Assembly (NCBI GenBank): GCA_030536255.1
Contig: JAUNQI010000004.1
Location: forward strand, 46,210-110,209
Direction of reading: 5' to 3'
Origin: Eubacteriales bacterium
GTDB taxonomy: Bacteria; Bacillota; Clostridia; Oscillospirales; Oscillospiraceae
DNA: 64,000 nt
Positions 1 to 9,381 of this stretch are shown piece by piece. Under the pieces are notes generated by a model. That model searched no databases. It saw only the letters and a program-made list of their open reading frames with translations, and was not told the origin of the DNA. How positions within the stretch are numbered: position 1 is the stretch's first letter; each line of letters begins with the position of its first letter. The position numbers and the translations under genes are program-made.

Positions 1-10
1 ACATAGTTCT

Positions 11-973
11 ATGAAAATTGTACTTCTTGACGGTTATACTGAAAATCCGGGAGATCTTAGCTGGGATCAGATAAGCAGCTTGGGAGAACTTACCGTTTAT
101 GACAGAACGCCGAATGATGAGGATGAGGTAATAAAGCTGATCGGCGATGCTGAAATCGTAATTACCAATAAATGCTGTATCTCTAAAAAAATAATTGATG
201 CCTGCAGCAGTATGAAGTATATTGCTGTTTTGGCAACAGGCTATAATATCGTTGATTATCAGTATGCGGCAGAAAAAGGAATCCCGGTTTCAAACGTCCC
301 GGCATATGGGACAGCTTCTGTCGGTCAGTTCGCTATAGCGCTCCTTCTTGAAATCTGCCATCATGTTGCGCATCATTCCGATGCGGTACATAACGGTGCG
401 TGGGAAAACTGTCCGGACTGGTGTTTTTGGGATTATCCTCTGATTGAGCTTGCAGGGAAAACAATGGGAATAATCGGCTTCGGAAGGATCGGACAGACTA
501 CCGGGCAGATCGCAAAGGCAATGGGAATGAATATTCTTGCTGCCGGAAGCAGAGAAACGGAAGAAGGACGCAAAATAGCAGAATATACTGATCTGGATAC
601 TCTTCTTGCTGCTTCTGATGTAATTGCGCTTCATTGTCCTCTGTTCCCCGAAACTGCCGGAATAATTAACCGGGAAACAATATCAAAGATGAAAGACGGC
701 GTAATAATTATCAACAACAGCCGAGGACAACTCATCGTCGAACAGGATCTTGCGGATGCTTTGAATTCCGGAAAAGTCTATGCGGCAGGACTGGATGTCC
801 TTTCCTCAGAGCCAGTAAAAGGAGATAATCCTCTTCTGAAAGCAAAGAACTGCATTATTACTCCGCACATCAGTTGGGCTCCCAAAGAGAGCAGACAGCG
901 GATCCTGGATTGCACAGAGGCGAACCTCAGGGCATTTCTGGAAGGTTCGCCGATTAATGTTGTTAATTTCTGA
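11..973 (+). CDS. D-2-hydroxyacid dehydrogenase (glycerate dehydrogenase/hydroxypyruvate reductase-like)
   Basis: Cytosolic NAD(P)-dependent oxidoreductase of 320 residues, the usual length for the D-isomer 2-hydroxyacid dehydrogenase family; it would interconvert a 2-keto acid and a D-2-hydroxy acid. The Rossmann motif GFGRIG lies near residues 156-161. The NNSRGQ stretch carries the substrate-binding Arg, and [12 protein letters not shown] carries the catalytic His. The C-terminal wording resembles HprA, so hydroxypyruvate/D-glycerate is the best substrate guess, but lactate or another keto acid cannot be excluded. ATG at 11 is the first start; too little upstream sequence is present to see its ribosome site. 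The 3' end overlaps the convergent DUF711 gene by 11 bases. Confidence 0.88.
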   Translation: MKIVLLDGYTENPGDLSWDQISSLGELTVYDRTPNDEDEVIKLIGDAEIVITNKCCISKKIIDACSSMKYIAVLATGYNIVDYQYAAEKGIPVSNVPAYGTASVGQFAIALLLEICHHVAHHSDAVHNGAWENCPDWCFWDYPLIELAGKTMGIIGFGRIGQTTGQIAKAMGMNILAAGSRETEEGRKIAEYTDLDTLLAASDVIALHCPLFPETAGIINRETISKMKDGVIIINNSRGQLIVEQDLADALNSGKVYAAGLDVLSSEPVKGDNPLLKAKNCIITPHISWAPKESRQRILDCTEANLRAFLEGSPINVVNF

Positions 974-2321
974 GGCTGTGCACAGGGGCGGGAATTCTCC
1001 CGCCTCTTTCAATAAAGGATTTTGAGGACTCCCTGTGAACCGGCATGACCGGGGCTGTCCCGAGTAAGCCGCCGATTTCAATCGTATCTCCAACCTGCTT
1101 TCCGATAGCCGGAAGGAGTCTGACGGCGGTGGTTTTATTATTAATCATGCCGATTGCTGCCTCATCGGCGATAATTGCAGATATGGTTTCTGCAGGCGTA
1201 TCTCCAGGTACAGCAATCATATCAAGTCCGACGGAGCATACACATGTCATGGCTTCGAGCTTGTCTATCGTCAGTACTCCGCTGTTAGCGGCGGATATCA
1301 TTCCCTCATCCTCGGACACTGGGATAAAGGCGCCGGAAAGCCCGCCGACGGATGAGCTTGCCATGATTCCGCCTTTTTTAACGGCATCATTCAGCATTGC
1401 CAAAGCAGCCGTGGTTCCATGGGTTCCGCAGGTTTCAAGGCCCAACTCTTCCAGTATTCTTGCAACAGAGTCTCCGACAGCCGGTGTAGGAGCAAGAGAA
1501 AGATCAACAATTCCAAACTCGGCATTCAGTCGTTTGGAGGCTTCCTTAGCGACAAGCTGACCCATTCTGGTTACTCTGAATGCGGTCTTTTTTATTGTTT
1601 CGGCGACTACATCAAGCGGCTCACCTTTTACCCGTTGAAGCGCGTGATGGACGACTCCGGGACCGGAAACACCTACATTGATAACGCGCTCCGCCTCTCC
1701 AACCCCGTGGAAAGCTCCTGCCATAAAAGGATTGTCTTCTACGGCGTTACAGAATATTACAAGCTTGGCACAGCCGAATTTGTTGTTTTTATACGATATT
1801 TCTGCAGTTTTTTTGATTACTCCTCCGAGCATTGCCACTGCGTCCATATCGATTCCTGCCTTCGTAGAACCGACATTGACAGAGGAACAGACGATATCCG
1901 TTTCGGAAAGTGCCTCCGGAATAGAATTAATGAGTTTGATATCGGATTCCGTCATTCCTTTTTGAACAAGAGCGGAGAACCCGCCGATAAAGTCGACACC
2001 GCATTGCTTAGCGGCACGATCCAGAGTTCTCGCAAACTCAACGTAATTGTGACAGACAGAGGCTGCTGCTACGAGAGAAATCGGAGTTACGGAGATCCGC
2101 TTGTTAACGATAGGAATTCCAAATTCTGTTTCGATATTTTCTACAGTTGAAACAAGATTTTCAGCGCTTCGACAGATCTTGTCATAGATCTTTCCGCAGG
2201 CTTTATCTGCATTTTCATCACAGCACGGAAGAAGTGAGATCCCCATCGTTACGGTTCTCACGTCCAGATGCTGCTGCTCTATCATTTCAATGGTTGACAG
2301 GATATCATTCTGTGTAAGCAT
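963..2321 (-). CDS. DUF711 / UPF0210 (PFL-family) protein
   Basis: Full-length 452-residue member of the UPF0210/DUF711 family, common in anaerobes and often annotated 'PFL family protein'. The resemblance to pyruvate formate-lyase is structural only, and the biochemical role is unknown. The protein is soluble with no signal peptide. The Gly-rich stretches around '[16 protein letters not shown]' and '[14 protein letters not shown]' are typical of the family. It starts 9 bases after the stop of the ACT-domain gene, the usual arrangement, so the pair is probably one transcript and the ACT protein probably a sensory partner. Confidence 0.9.
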   Translation of the reverse strand: MLTQNDILSTIEMIEQQHLDVRTVTMGISLLPCCDENADKACGKIYDKICRSAENLVSTVENIETEFGIPIVNKRISVTPISLVAAASVCHNYVEFARTLDRAAKQCGVDFIGGFSALVQKGMTESDIKLINSIPEALSETDIVCSSVNVGSTKAGIDMDAVAMLGGVIKKTAEISYKNNKFGCAKLVIFCNAVEDNPFMAGAFHGVGEAERVINVGVSGPGVVHHALQRVKGEPLDVVAETIKKTAFRVTRMGQLVAKEASKRLNAEFGIVDLSLAPTPAVGDSVARILEELGLETCGTHGTTAALAMLNDAVKKGGIMASSSVGGLSGAFIPVSEDEGMISAANSGVLTIDKLEAMTCVCSVGLDMIAVPGDTPAETISAIIADEAAIGMINNKTTAVRLLPAIGKQVGDTIEIGGLLGTAPVMPVHRESSKSFIERGGRIPAPVHSLRN

Positions 2322-2330
2322 ACCGTTCTC

Positions 2331-2600
2331 CTATATGCTGTGCATGGATTCAAAAATTTCCGTGCGCTGTATTTTGATAGATAGTTCAATTTCTCTGCCG
2401 AGCTCATTCAATGCATCTTTGACCTCTTCAAAGCTTGATTTGCTGGCAGCAAGATCAACGAGCATAACCATTGTGAAATTTCCCTGCATGATTGTCTGGG
2501 AAAGATCAAGAACATTGACGTCCAAAGCGGCAAGCTTTGTTGTCACTTTTGCGATAATACCGACTTTATCTTTCCCGATAACAGTAACAATTGCATTCAT
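2331..2600 (-). CDS. ACT domain protein (UPF0237)
   Basis: An 89-residue protein consisting almost entirely of one ACT domain, a small-molecule (usually amino acid) sensing fold. It begins MNAIVTVIGKDKVGIIAKV, with the conserved GKDKVGI loop, and matches the UPF0237 family in length. It lies directly upstream of the DUF711 gene with a 9-base gap, which suggests it allosterically controls or assembles with that protein. The ligand cannot be read from sequence. A good ribosome site (CGGAG) precedes the ATG. Confidence 0.88.
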   Translation of the reverse strand: MNAIVTVIGKDKVGIIAKVTTKLAALDVNVLDLSQTIMQGNFTMVMLVDLAASKSSFEEVKDALNELGREIELSIKIQRTEIFESMHSI

Positions 2601-2710
2601 ATTTGTGTTCTCCGTATATCCAGATTTGCTTATGATTATTTAAAAGTATAGCATAAATATCCGGTAATTACTATACTGAAAACGCTGTGTTTAATACGCA
2701 TCAGAGTCGG

Positions 2711-2753
2711 AAAAAGCAGGACAGATGCGAAATAGCATTTGCCCTGCTTTTTT
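2711..2753 (-). terminator. Rho-independent terminator of the ABC importer operon
   Basis: Long imperfect inverted repeat whose arms begin AAAAAGCAGG and end CCTGCTTTTT. Read on the minus strand it lies just past the stop of the solute-binding protein at 2821 and ends in a T run. The A/T-flanked hairpin could also work in the other direction. Confidence 0.8.
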
Positions 2754-2820
2754 GCAGCTCTGCTCCATTTCTGAAGCAGAGCTGGTATTATATTGTTTTA
2801 AAACTTACAGGAAGAGAAAA

Positions 2821-3879
2821 TCAGCCTGCATACTGAGCCCAGTGCTCTGCCCACTTCTCAAGGAGAGCTTCCTTCTGAGAACCGAGCCAATCCCAGTCGA
2901 TTTCGACAAGGCCGAGTTCTTCATCGGAGGGGTAGTTACCATACTTGATTCCGGTGTTGACGCCGCGTGCGCAGTTGTCAACGGAACGTGCGAGCTGGTA
3001 ATCAGCAGATGCACAGAAGTCGAGGAATGCTGCCGCTGCTTCGGGATGCGGGCAGTCCTTAACCATTGCAGCTGCGGATGCGCAAGCCGTATTGCCTTCT
3101 TCGGGGTAGATCAGCGTGATATTGTCTGCGCCGTTGAGCTCGATCTGCATCTGAATGATGTTTTCATAGCTGAGGCCGACTGCATATTCACCGTTGATAA
3201 CACTCTTGAAGACCTGAGAGGAGGAGGTGGTGATTACGCCATCACAGTTCTGAATGAGCTGATCAATGAAATCCCAGGACTTGTCGTCAGCGATTTCATC
3301 GCCCATCAGAGCGAGCATGGTGTGGAACTCACGGTAACCGGAGGACGTTGCGGAAGGATCTGCGAGGATGATCTTGCCCTTGAGTTCAGGCTGAAGAAGG
3401 TCTGCGTAACCCTTGACTTCAATACCGAGCTCATCAAGAAGATCATTGTTGCCGACAAGTGCCATATACTGAATGTCAAAGAAGTTGTAATAGCCGTTCG
3501 GGTCGAGTCTGTTCAGCTCGTCAGCGATCGTCGGGGTGTACTTATCGAGAACGTCGTAGTAAGTGGAGCCGTCGGATTCAAAAAGACCGCCGAAAATTAC
3601 GTCTGCATACGGATTGTTAACTTCACCGCGAGCACGTGCGATGAGCTTACCGACAGAATCGCTTACCCATTCAATTGTGCAGTTGGGGTAGTACTTGTAC
3701 CAAATCGCTTCAACAGTTGCCTGCTGGGGGTCATCGAGAGTGGAGTATGCAACGATAGTATCACCGATGCTGTCCGGATCATCACGAACCCAGGAGGGCT
3801 TCTCTTCGTCTGCGAAAGATACTACGGCAATGGAAAGAACTATTGCCAGACAGAGAATGATGCTCAGAAACTTTTTCAT
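2821..3879 (-). CDS. ABC transporter solute-binding protein (FbpA/2-AEP-type)
   Basis: Extracellular binding protein of 352 residues, last gene of a three-gene importer operon. It has a Sec signal peptide (MKKFLSIILCLAIVLSIAVV, then FADEE), with no Cys lipobox visible, so it may be released or held otherwise. The mature part ('DTIVAYSTLD', 'NPYADVIFGG', 'SATSSGYREFHTMLAL') fits the family-1 binding proteins of the ferric-iron/2-aminoethylphosphonate/putrescine group. The ligand cannot be assigned. The neighbouring glycerol-phosphate-type dehydrogenase and SIS isomerase suggest a small phosphorylated or phosphonate compound as readily as iron. Confidence 0.85.
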   Translation of the reverse strand: MKKFLSIILCLAIVLSIAVVSFADEEKPSWVRDDPDSIGDTIVAYSTLDDPQQATVEAIWYKYYPNCTIEWVSDSVGKLIARARGEVNNPYADVIFGGLFESDGSTYYDVLDKYTPTIADELNRLDPNGYYNFFDIQYMALVGNNDLLDELGIEVKGYADLLQPELKGKIILADPSATSSGYREFHTMLALMGDEIADDKSWDFIDQLIQNCDGVITTSSSQVFKSVINGEYAVGLSYENIIQMQIELNGADNITLIYPEEGNTACASAAAMVKDCPHPEAAAAFLDFCASADYQLARSVDNCARGVNTGIKYGNYPSDEELGLVEIDWDWLGSQKEALLEKWAEHWAQYAG

Positions 3880-3951
3880 GAAAGCTTCCTCCTTAAGAAA
3901 AATATATTTGCCAAAGCCCGTTCCCGGGCAGATAGCCTGAAAGAATGAATA

Positions 3952-5604
3952 CTATACGGACATGCGCTCTGATCCGTGAGTTGCTCTGAGGTAGATTACA
4001 AGACATACCACGGTGACAAGCGTCGTTACGGTAGCAAATGCGGATGCGGTGCCGTAGGATCCGAGAGAAATTGCCTGATAGGTTCCAATCGTGAGAGTAA
4101 TTGTGCGATTGTTGAAGAGGAAGATCGTCCCGGAAACTTCGGTAACAATGGATACAAAGCTAAGAATCGCTCCGGAAATGATTCCGCTTGACATTTGCGG
4201 GATGGTAATGGCGATAAACGTCTTCAGTTTTCCTGCACCGAGAGATATGGCGGCTTCTTCCGTAGAGATTGGAATCTGCATCATGGTTGCTGTAGCAGAT
4301 CGGCTCGTATATGGCATTCGTCGGATTGCAAGGGCAATGATCATAATAAGTGTCGAACCGGTGAGAACAAAGGGCTTATCGTTAAATGAAACGATAAGAG
4401 ATATTCCGATAACTGCGCCGGGCATAATATACGGAAGCATCGAAATGGTATCTATCGTATTGTTCAGGGCATTGGGACGTCTGACAACAAGATATGCGAT
4501 CAGAACAGCAATAATGATAATGACTGCGAGTGCAATCAATGAGATAACGATAGAATTCTTTGTTGCCCTGCCGAGGAGCTTACGAATGGCATTCTTGTAA
4601 TTGGAGAAGGAATAAGTGCTTTGAACGACCTGACCTTTATAGTCGCGGAAGCTGTCTACAACGATATAAAGCTGCGGAAGCATTGCAATTGCGATAAGAA
4701 AGTAGCAGTAAAAATGCATCAAAAATCCACTGAAACCATGAGGCTTTTTCTTCTGGATGGGATGGAGAGAATTGATAGAAAATTTAAAGCGGTTGGAAGC
4801 AAACTTTTGAAGCAGGAAAATGACCCCCGTAAGGATGATGGCCAATACGCTGACTGCTGAAGCAAAGTTGTAGTCAGCTCCGGCGTCGCCAAGGAAAGAG
4901 TCATAAATCAGAACCGGGAAAGTCTTGTAGCCTTCACCGATGATGGCCGGTGTACCGAAGTCTGCAAACGCTCTCATGAAAACAATAAGAGCTGCGGCCA
5001 GAATCGTCGGCATCGTAAGACCGAGAAGAACCTTGAAAAATCTCTTTACGCCGGTACAGCCGAGGTTTGCGGAAGCCTCCAGCAAGCTGTTATCAATATC
5101 CTGGAATGCACCGTTCATATAGATCATTACCAGCGGGAAAAGTTTCAGTGACTGAACAAGCAGGATCCCGTTAAAGCCGTAGATGCTGCCGAGTTTGATA
5201 CCGAAGGCAGTTTTGATAAATTTGGTGATAACTCCGTTTCTTCCAAGAAGCATGATCCAGGAATAAGCGCCAATAAAAGGTGCACTCATCGTACAAAGCA
5301 GCGCCAGGACAAAAAGGATCCTGCGTCCCTTCAGTTCATAGAAAGTGAAGAAATAAGAAAAAGGAACACCGAGCAGAAGACAGATGATCATAACAGCAGA
5401 GCTCACCTTAAAGCTGTTCATGATCGTATTGGTATAGTAGCTTTTGGAAAAGAATTTAATAAATGCTTTCAGCGTGAAACCGTCTTTTTCCGTGTAAAAG
5501 GCTTCCCACATAAGACGGATACACGGATAGATAAAGAATACAAGAAACAGCAGTAAGAGAGCAATGGAGATCCATGTCCAGACTTCATTTTTTTTGTTCT
5601 TCAT
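3952..5604 (-). CDS. ABC importer permease, fused two-domain (FbpB/PhnU-like)
   Basis: Membrane permease of 550 residues containing two consecutive BPD_transp_1 domains, so one gene supplies both halves of the channel. Each half carries an EAA loop, seen as 'LLEASANLGCTG' and 'EEAAISLGAGKLKTF'. About twelve hydrophobic segments are visible, the first right after the Lys-rich N-terminus MKNKKNEVW. This fused form is typical of ferric-iron and 2-aminoethylphosphonate-type importers. It starts six bases after the ATPase gene ends and is followed by the binding protein gene, so it is the middle of the operon. Confidence 0.9.
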   Translation of the reverse strand: MKNKKNEVWTWISIALLLLFLVFFIYPCIRLMWEAFYTEKDGFTLKAFIKFFSKSYYTNTIMNSFKVSSAVMIICLLLGVPFSYFFTFYELKGRRILFVLALLCTMSAPFIGAYSWIMLLGRNGVITKFIKTAFGIKLGSIYGFNGILLVQSLKLFPLVMIYMNGAFQDIDNSLLEASANLGCTGVKRFFKVLLGLTMPTILAAALIVFMRAFADFGTPAIIGEGYKTFPVLIYDSFLGDAGADYNFASAVSVLAIILTGVIFLLQKFASNRFKFSINSLHPIQKKKPHGFSGFLMHFYCYFLIAIAMLPQLYIVVDSFRDYKGQVVQSTYSFSNYKNAIRKLLGRATKNSIVISLIALAVIIIIAVLIAYLVVRRPNALNNTIDTISMLPYIMPGAVIGISLIVSFNDKPFVLTGSTLIMIIALAIRRMPYTSRSATATMMQIPISTEEAAISLGAGKLKTFIAITIPQMSSGIISGAILSFVSIVTEVSGTIFLFNNRTITLTIGTYQAISLGSYGTASAFATVTTLVTVVCLVIYLRATHGSERMSV

Positions 5605-5610
5605 ATCTGC

Positions 5611-6738
5611 TCACCCCTGAACGTCTTCCAGCTGATTGCGAATACCTGTCATGAGACTCTTGCTGTCTTCTTTGCTGAAAATATTGAACTTATCCGTATT
5701 CACAGTGAGAACGATATCTGTCCCCGGATCAAGAATCGAATCGATCTGGCTTTCCTGAATAACCTCCGCCTGTTCCCCGGTTTCGAGTGTGACAAAATAG
5801 TGAGTATTCAGACCAAGGAAAACGCTGTCATCGATTTTGGCGCTGATACCTTTAACGCCTTCTTCCAGTTTATGAATATGAAGCTCTTCCGGTCTGGCGG
5901 AAATACAGACCTCGCTTTCTTTGGCTTTGGCAGGATCTACTGTTCCCATAATCACTTCGTAGCCATTCCCGAAAATAACGGCCCATTCATCTTCCCGTTT
6001 TTCCAGCTTTCCGGAAAGAACATTACTTTTTCCGATAAAGGTGGCGACGAAGAGATTTGCAGGACGCTGATAAATATCCTTCGGCTGTCCGATATGCTGG
6101 ATCACGCCGGCATTCATGACGGCAATGCGGTCAGATATTGCCATGGCCTCTTCCTGGTCATGCGTAACATAGACTGTTGTTATTCCGACGTCGCGCTGAA
6201 TTCCCTTGATGACAGTACGCATTTCCACACGCAGCTTCGCATCGAGGTTTGACAGAGGCTCATCCATAAGCAGAACATCAGGAGAAATAACAAGAGCTCT
6301 TGCGAGAGCTACTCGCTGCTGCTGACCGCCTGAGAGCCTGTCAGGCATACGATCGGCATATTCGTCGATTTTTGTCAGTTTCAGAAATTTATCCGTCTGT
6401 TCTTTGATTTTTTCTTTGGGGAACGGCCGGTTTTTCAGACCGAACTCAACGTTTTTCCGGACACTCAGGTGCGGAAATATCGCATAGTTCTGAAATACCA
6501 TGCCGATATTGCGCTTTCCCGGATCAATATCATTGATGCGTTTATCGTCAAAATAAAAATCTCCGCCTTCAATTGAATTGAATCCTGCTATCATGCGCAG
6601 AAGCGTAGTTTTTCCGCATCCGGACGGTCCCAGGAGCGTGAAAAGCTCTCCGTTTCTGATATCTACAGAAAGATCAGGAATTACTGTGTTATCCTGATAC
6701 TTTTTCACCGCATGGGTAATGTGTATGCCGACGCTCAT
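5611..6738 (-). CDS. ABC importer ATPase with TOBE domain
   Basis: ATP-hydrolysing subunit of the importer, 375 residues from the chosen start. Walker A GPSGCGKTT, signature LSGGQQQR and Walker B VLLMDEP are intact. The last ~120 residues form a TOBE-type regulatory domain, placing it in the MalK/PotA/FbpC group. The open frame reaches 6816, but the ATG at 6738 (MSVGIHITHAV) has a GGAGG site seven bases upstream and matches the family N-terminus. It is the first gene of the operon ATPase-permease-binding protein. Confidence 0.92.
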   Translation of the reverse strand: MSVGIHITHAVKKYQDNTVIPDLSVDIRNGELFTLLGPSGCGKTTLLRMIAGFNSIEGGDFYFDDKRINDIDPGKRNIGMVFQNYAIFPHLSVRKNVEFGLKNRPFPKEKIKEQTDKFLKLTKIDEYADRMPDRLSGGQQQRVALARALVISPDVLLMDEPLSNLDAKLRVEMRTVIKGIQRDVGITTVYVTHDQEEAMAISDRIAVMNAGVIQHIGQPKDIYQRPANLFVATFIGKSNVLSGKLEKREDEWAVIFGNGYEVIMGTVDPAKAKESEVCISARPEELHIHKLEEGVKGISAKIDDSVFLGLNTHYFVTLETGEQAEVIQESQIDSILDPGTDIVLTVNTDKFNIFSKEDSKSLMTGIRNQLEDVQG

Positions 6739-6786
6739 GGTATGCCTCCGTTTGCTGAAATAGTATTGTGTTAGAGAATAATATTT

Positions 6787-6816
6787 ATAATAACATAAAA
6801 CAGGAGCGGAATTCAA
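6787..6816 (-). promoter_or_regulatory. Candidate sigma-A promoter for the ABC importer operon
   Basis: On the minus strand TTGAAT (6811-6816) and TATTAT (6787-6792) are separated by 18 bases, about 50 bases upstream of the ATPase start. Confidence 0.55.
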
Positions 6817-6854
6817 GCAATTTGTTCAACTTTAACAAAACTATGCCTTCTGAA

Positions 6855-6908
6855 TAAAAAAAACGGGAAGGTATTTGTTGAGTATTCTTCCAAATACCTT
6901 CCCGTTTT
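6855..6908 (-). terminator. Strong terminator after the G1P-dehydrogenase-like gene
   Basis: Perfect 17-bp stem (arms 6861-6877 and 6891-6907, AACGGGAAGGTATTTG type) followed on the minus strand by a T run. It separates the SIS/dehydrogenase transcript from the ABC importer operon. Confidence 0.93.
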
Positions 6909-6926
6909 GTAATAAATGTGTGTGTT

Positions 6927-8291
6927 TTATAAGCGGTTCTGCTCCTGCAGACCGGCTATAATCGAGTCGGCAAGCTCCTCCAGAATGCCGAGATCCCATG
7001 CCAGCTGGTAAACGGTATATCTGGCGCGCGTCTCTTTACAGTAAAGATAAGTGTCTTTGAGAAGCTCCGGAGTGATTCCTATATCCTTCGGGTCACACGG
7101 GCTTCCGATATCCGCAAGAAGATCCCTCAGCCATTCCGAAGAGGCAACGCTGTTCAGAAGCGCAAGCACGTCCTCCCATTTTTGCTCGATTCTGTCAATC
7201 CTCTTCAAACGGCCTTCGGCGGTATTCTTTCCCGAAGACTCTTCCAGGCTGATGATTGCGTCCGCCGCGTTCCCGTATGCTCTGCGGATCTCAGCTTTCC
7301 AGGTCTCCGCATTGTAGGATACCGCCAGCTTTCTGGCCCGGTCAAAATCGATCTTCCGGCCACGAAGCTCCTCAATCAGCCGGAGCGCCAGAACTGTTCC
7401 GACACCGGCCTGCTCTCCGTGCATAGCAAAAGGCTTGCCTCTCTGCTCTCCGACTACCTCCCAGTAGTGCGACATATGATGCTCCGCACCGGAGATCGGT
7501 CTGGAATTTCCGTAAAGGCTGATGGAAGCTCCGGTAAGAAGCAGCGCATTAAAAACATCTCCGATTGCTTCCGGATCTCTGTCCTTCAGCTTTCCTGCCT
7601 TACTGACGATATCGTTCACATAGGATGTTACCAGCTCATCGATTTTCCCACAGTAATGGGCATCATTGACAAGGACATCGAGGCGCCAGTCATTCAGGGC
7701 ATTCAGCTTTGCAATCAGATCGTCAAATCCGGCAATCGTCATTCTGTATGGAGCTCCTGCAAGAATATCCGTATCGCCGATAATAACTTCTGTGCTGTGA
7801 GCGGGCATGGTGGCTTTCAGGTTGTTTACGTTCATAATTCCGACAGACGCGGAAAAACCGTCCATCGGTGCTCCGGTGCAGACAGTAAAGCACGGACGGG
7901 AGAGCTTGAAGCTTGCATATCTCAGCATATCGCTGATAGACCCCGTGCCGCAGCCGATCATCAGATCACAGTCATCAGGCATGTTGATAACGATCTCGCC
8001 GAGGGTTGCTTCGTCAAATCCAAGATGCTTCAGAATCAGAACATTAGTTTGAAATCCAGCTTCCTCCAGAAGCTGAGCGCATTTTTTTCCGGCAATTTCG
8101 TACGTGATTTTATCACAAATAATATATGGTCTGTGATAACCATAATCCCGAACGTAGCCCGGAAGAGAGAAAAGAGCTCCTCTTTCCGTCTTGACCGCTT
8201 TTACAGGGGCATAATGTGTCTGTCCGCAGTCACATTCCAGTTCAACGTTTAAGTATTTTTCAACGGCCTGGGGTTTGTCATACATTTTCAT
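6927..8291 (-). CDS. sn-glycerol-1-phosphate dehydrogenase-like protein (AraM/EgsA family)
   Basis: Member of the iron/zinc-dependent alcohol dehydrogenase superfamily closest to AraM/EgsA, which reduce dihydroxyacetone phosphate to sn-glycerol-1-phosphate. Seen: nucleotide-binding GCGTGSISD, the family stretch TGAPMDGFSASVG, a metal-site segment 'GAEHHMSHYWE', and a later 'MHGEQAGVG'. At 454 residues it is longer than most G1P dehydrogenases, with extra sequence at both ends. An N-terminal 'ECDCGQTH' may bind metal. It follows the SIS gene by 14 bases, so both act in one pathway, perhaps on a phosphorylated C3 or sugar compound. The substrate is inference. Confidence 0.82.
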   Translation of the reverse strand: MKMYDKPQAVEKYLNVELECDCGQTHYAPVKAVKTERGALFSLPGYVRDYGYHRPYIICDKITYEIAGKKCAQLLEEAGFQTNVLILKHLGFDEATLGEIVINMPDDCDLMIGCGTGSISDMLRYASFKLSRPCFTVCTGAPMDGFSASVGIMNVNNLKATMPAHSTEVIIGDTDILAGAPYRMTIAGFDDLIAKLNALNDWRLDVLVNDAHYCGKIDELVTSYVNDIVSKAGKLKDRDPEAIGDVFNALLLTGASISLYGNSRPISGAEHHMSHYWEVVGEQRGKPFAMHGEQAGVGTVLALRLIEELRGRKIDFDRARKLAVSYNAETWKAEIRRAYGNAADAIISLEESSGKNTAEGRLKRIDRIEQKWEDVLALLNSVASSEWLRDLLADIGSPCDPKDIGITPELLKDTYLYCKETRARYTVYQLAWDLGILEELADSIIAGLQEQNRL

Positions 8292-8305
8292 GGTTGGTTC
8301 CTCCG

Positions 8306-8914
8306 TTACTTCAGATTGTTCAGAAGCCTGTCACCGACTGCTCCGGCTGGATGAATGACAGCGAACTGTTCCCTGGTATATCCCGTCATCTGCATCAGAG
8401 CGATACAGATGGCGTCAAATGTAGAGATCACGGCAAGCGTGCTTGCCGTTGCAAGCATATTGAAGCGGCAGGGCTCCTGATCCACTTTTACAAAGAGGAA
8501 AATATCCGACTCACGGGCGATGACCGAATCCGAGTTTTCCGATACTCCAATCAGAAGAGCACCCTTTGTTTTGCATGCGGGGATCAGGTTAACAAGCTCT
8601 TTCGTATTTCCACCCTTGCTGATCAGAATAAAAACATCCTCTTTTTGAAGTACTCCGAGCGCTCCATGAACCGCATCCGCAGGGGAAAGGAAAAGAGCGG
8701 GAATTTCAATACAACTGAGAGAATGCGCTATTTTTTTTGCGGCCTGAGCAGATGTTCCGCAGCCGGAAAGGATAACTTTTCCTTTGCAGTTTTTTAAAGC
8801 CTCCGCAACCTTCAGAACGCTTGCTTCGTCAAGAACTTCCGTCAGATTTCTGATGGAATCAGCTTCAATTTCAAGAGCACGTTTTACTTCTGAGATTATT
8901 TCTGGATCTGTCAT
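8306..8914 (-). CDS. SIS-domain phosphosugar isomerase/binding protein
   Basis: A 202-residue single SIS domain with the phosphosugar-binding loops 'ILSGCGTSAQAAKKIAHSL' and 'FILISKGGNTKELV', and the C-terminal 'HPAGAVGDRLL' seen in KdsD/GutQ arabinose-5-phosphate isomerases. It lacks the two CBS domains of full-length KdsD, so it is a short GutQ/KpsF-like or phosphohexuloisomerase-type protein. It is first in a two-gene operon with the G1P dehydrogenase-like gene. The ribosome site AAGGAG lies just upstream of the ATG. Confidence 0.85.
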   Translation of the reverse strand: MTDPEIISEVKRALEIEADSIRNLTEVLDEASVLKVAEALKNCKGKVILSGCGTSAQAAKKIAHSLSCIEIPALFLSPADAVHGALGVLQKEDVFILISKGGNTKELVNLIPACKTKGALLIGVSENSDSVIARESDIFLFVKVDQEPCRFNMLATASTLAVISTFDAICIALMQMTGYTREQFAVIHPAGAVGDRLLNNLK

Positions 8915-9017
8915 TTTCTGTTCTCCTTGTTATTACTGTTTCCTGGTTTTCTCTTCCGTCTCCATTCAATGAGCAGTTCGGAAAAGCTTAAAATATCTTT
9001 TCTTCACTTTTGTATTT

Positions 9018-9045
9018 ATTATACCAAATTCAGGATTTTATTCAA
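9018..9045 (-). promoter_or_regulatory. Candidate promoter of the SIS/dehydrogenase operon
   Basis: Minus-strand TTGAAT (9040-9045) and TATAAT (9018-9023) separated by 16 bases, about 100 bases upstream of the SIS gene. Confidence 0.6.
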
Positions 9046-9105
9046 GGATAAGCTCATGATTTAGAGACTCCCGCCACAAAACCACAGAAGTCATGGGTTT
9101 AAAAT

Positions 9106-9142
9106 AAAAGAACAGCTATTCTGACAGAGTAACTGTTCTTTT
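9106..9142 (-). terminator. Terminator behind the left tRNA-Val fragment
   Basis: Perfect 10-bp arms (AAAAGAACAG and CTGTTCTTTT) with a T-rich end on the minus strand. It sits four bases beyond the duplicated tRNA 3' end at 9147-9166, where the terminator of an intact tRNA gene would be expected. It is probably the original terminator, cut off from its tRNA by the island. Confidence 0.78.
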
Positions 9143-9146
9143 AGAA

Positions 9147-9166
9147 TGGACGATACAAGACTCGAA
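9147..9166 (-). repeat. Left attachment-site repeat: duplicated 3' end of tRNA-Val
   Basis: These 20 bases are identical to 15284-15303, the T-loop-to-discriminator part of the intact tRNA-Val(GAC). No other part of a tRNA lies beside them. This is the classic footprint of tRNA-targeted site-specific integration. Confidence 0.85.
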
Positions 9167-9192
9167 ATGCCGAGAAGGAAAGTAATCAAAAA

Positions 9193-9381
9193 ATGATTAA
9201 ATATAAAGTAAAAAATGAACTATAGCTTTTTGAAATCAGAAAAATGAGAGAAGAAGCAGGGTTTTCACAAACACAGATTTCAGAAAAAAGTGGGGTTTCA
9301 AAGAAGTAGATTATCAATATTGAGAAAGGTAAAGTGGAGAAAGTCAGGAATAGTACATTAGGAAAGTTGTGTCGGAAATGA
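9193..9381 (+). pseudogene. Broken XRE-family helix-turn-helix regulator
   Basis: Read in one frame, 63 codons encode a recognisable small XRE-type HTH (EIRKMREEAGFSQTQISEKS, then IEKGK and a C-terminal STLGKLCRK), but two in-frame TAG stops interrupt it at about codons 11 and 39. Such regulators are common at the ends of integrative elements. It sits just inside the left repeat of the island. The following ~190 bases to 9573 hold two short overlapping frames ('SAMLGQEAVTKRSYTGYR' and a Lys-rich continuation) that may be another decayed gene, possibly a recombinase tail, but I do not recognise it. Confidence 0.6.

Noticed and set aside
2725..3948. 407-residue plus-strand open frame
   Set aside because: Shadow of the solute-binding protein gene on the other strand, which has a signal peptide and operon context.
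7182..8252. 356-residue plus-strand open frame
   Set aside because: Antisense to the glycerol-1-phosphate dehydrogenase-like gene, whose motifs are clear.
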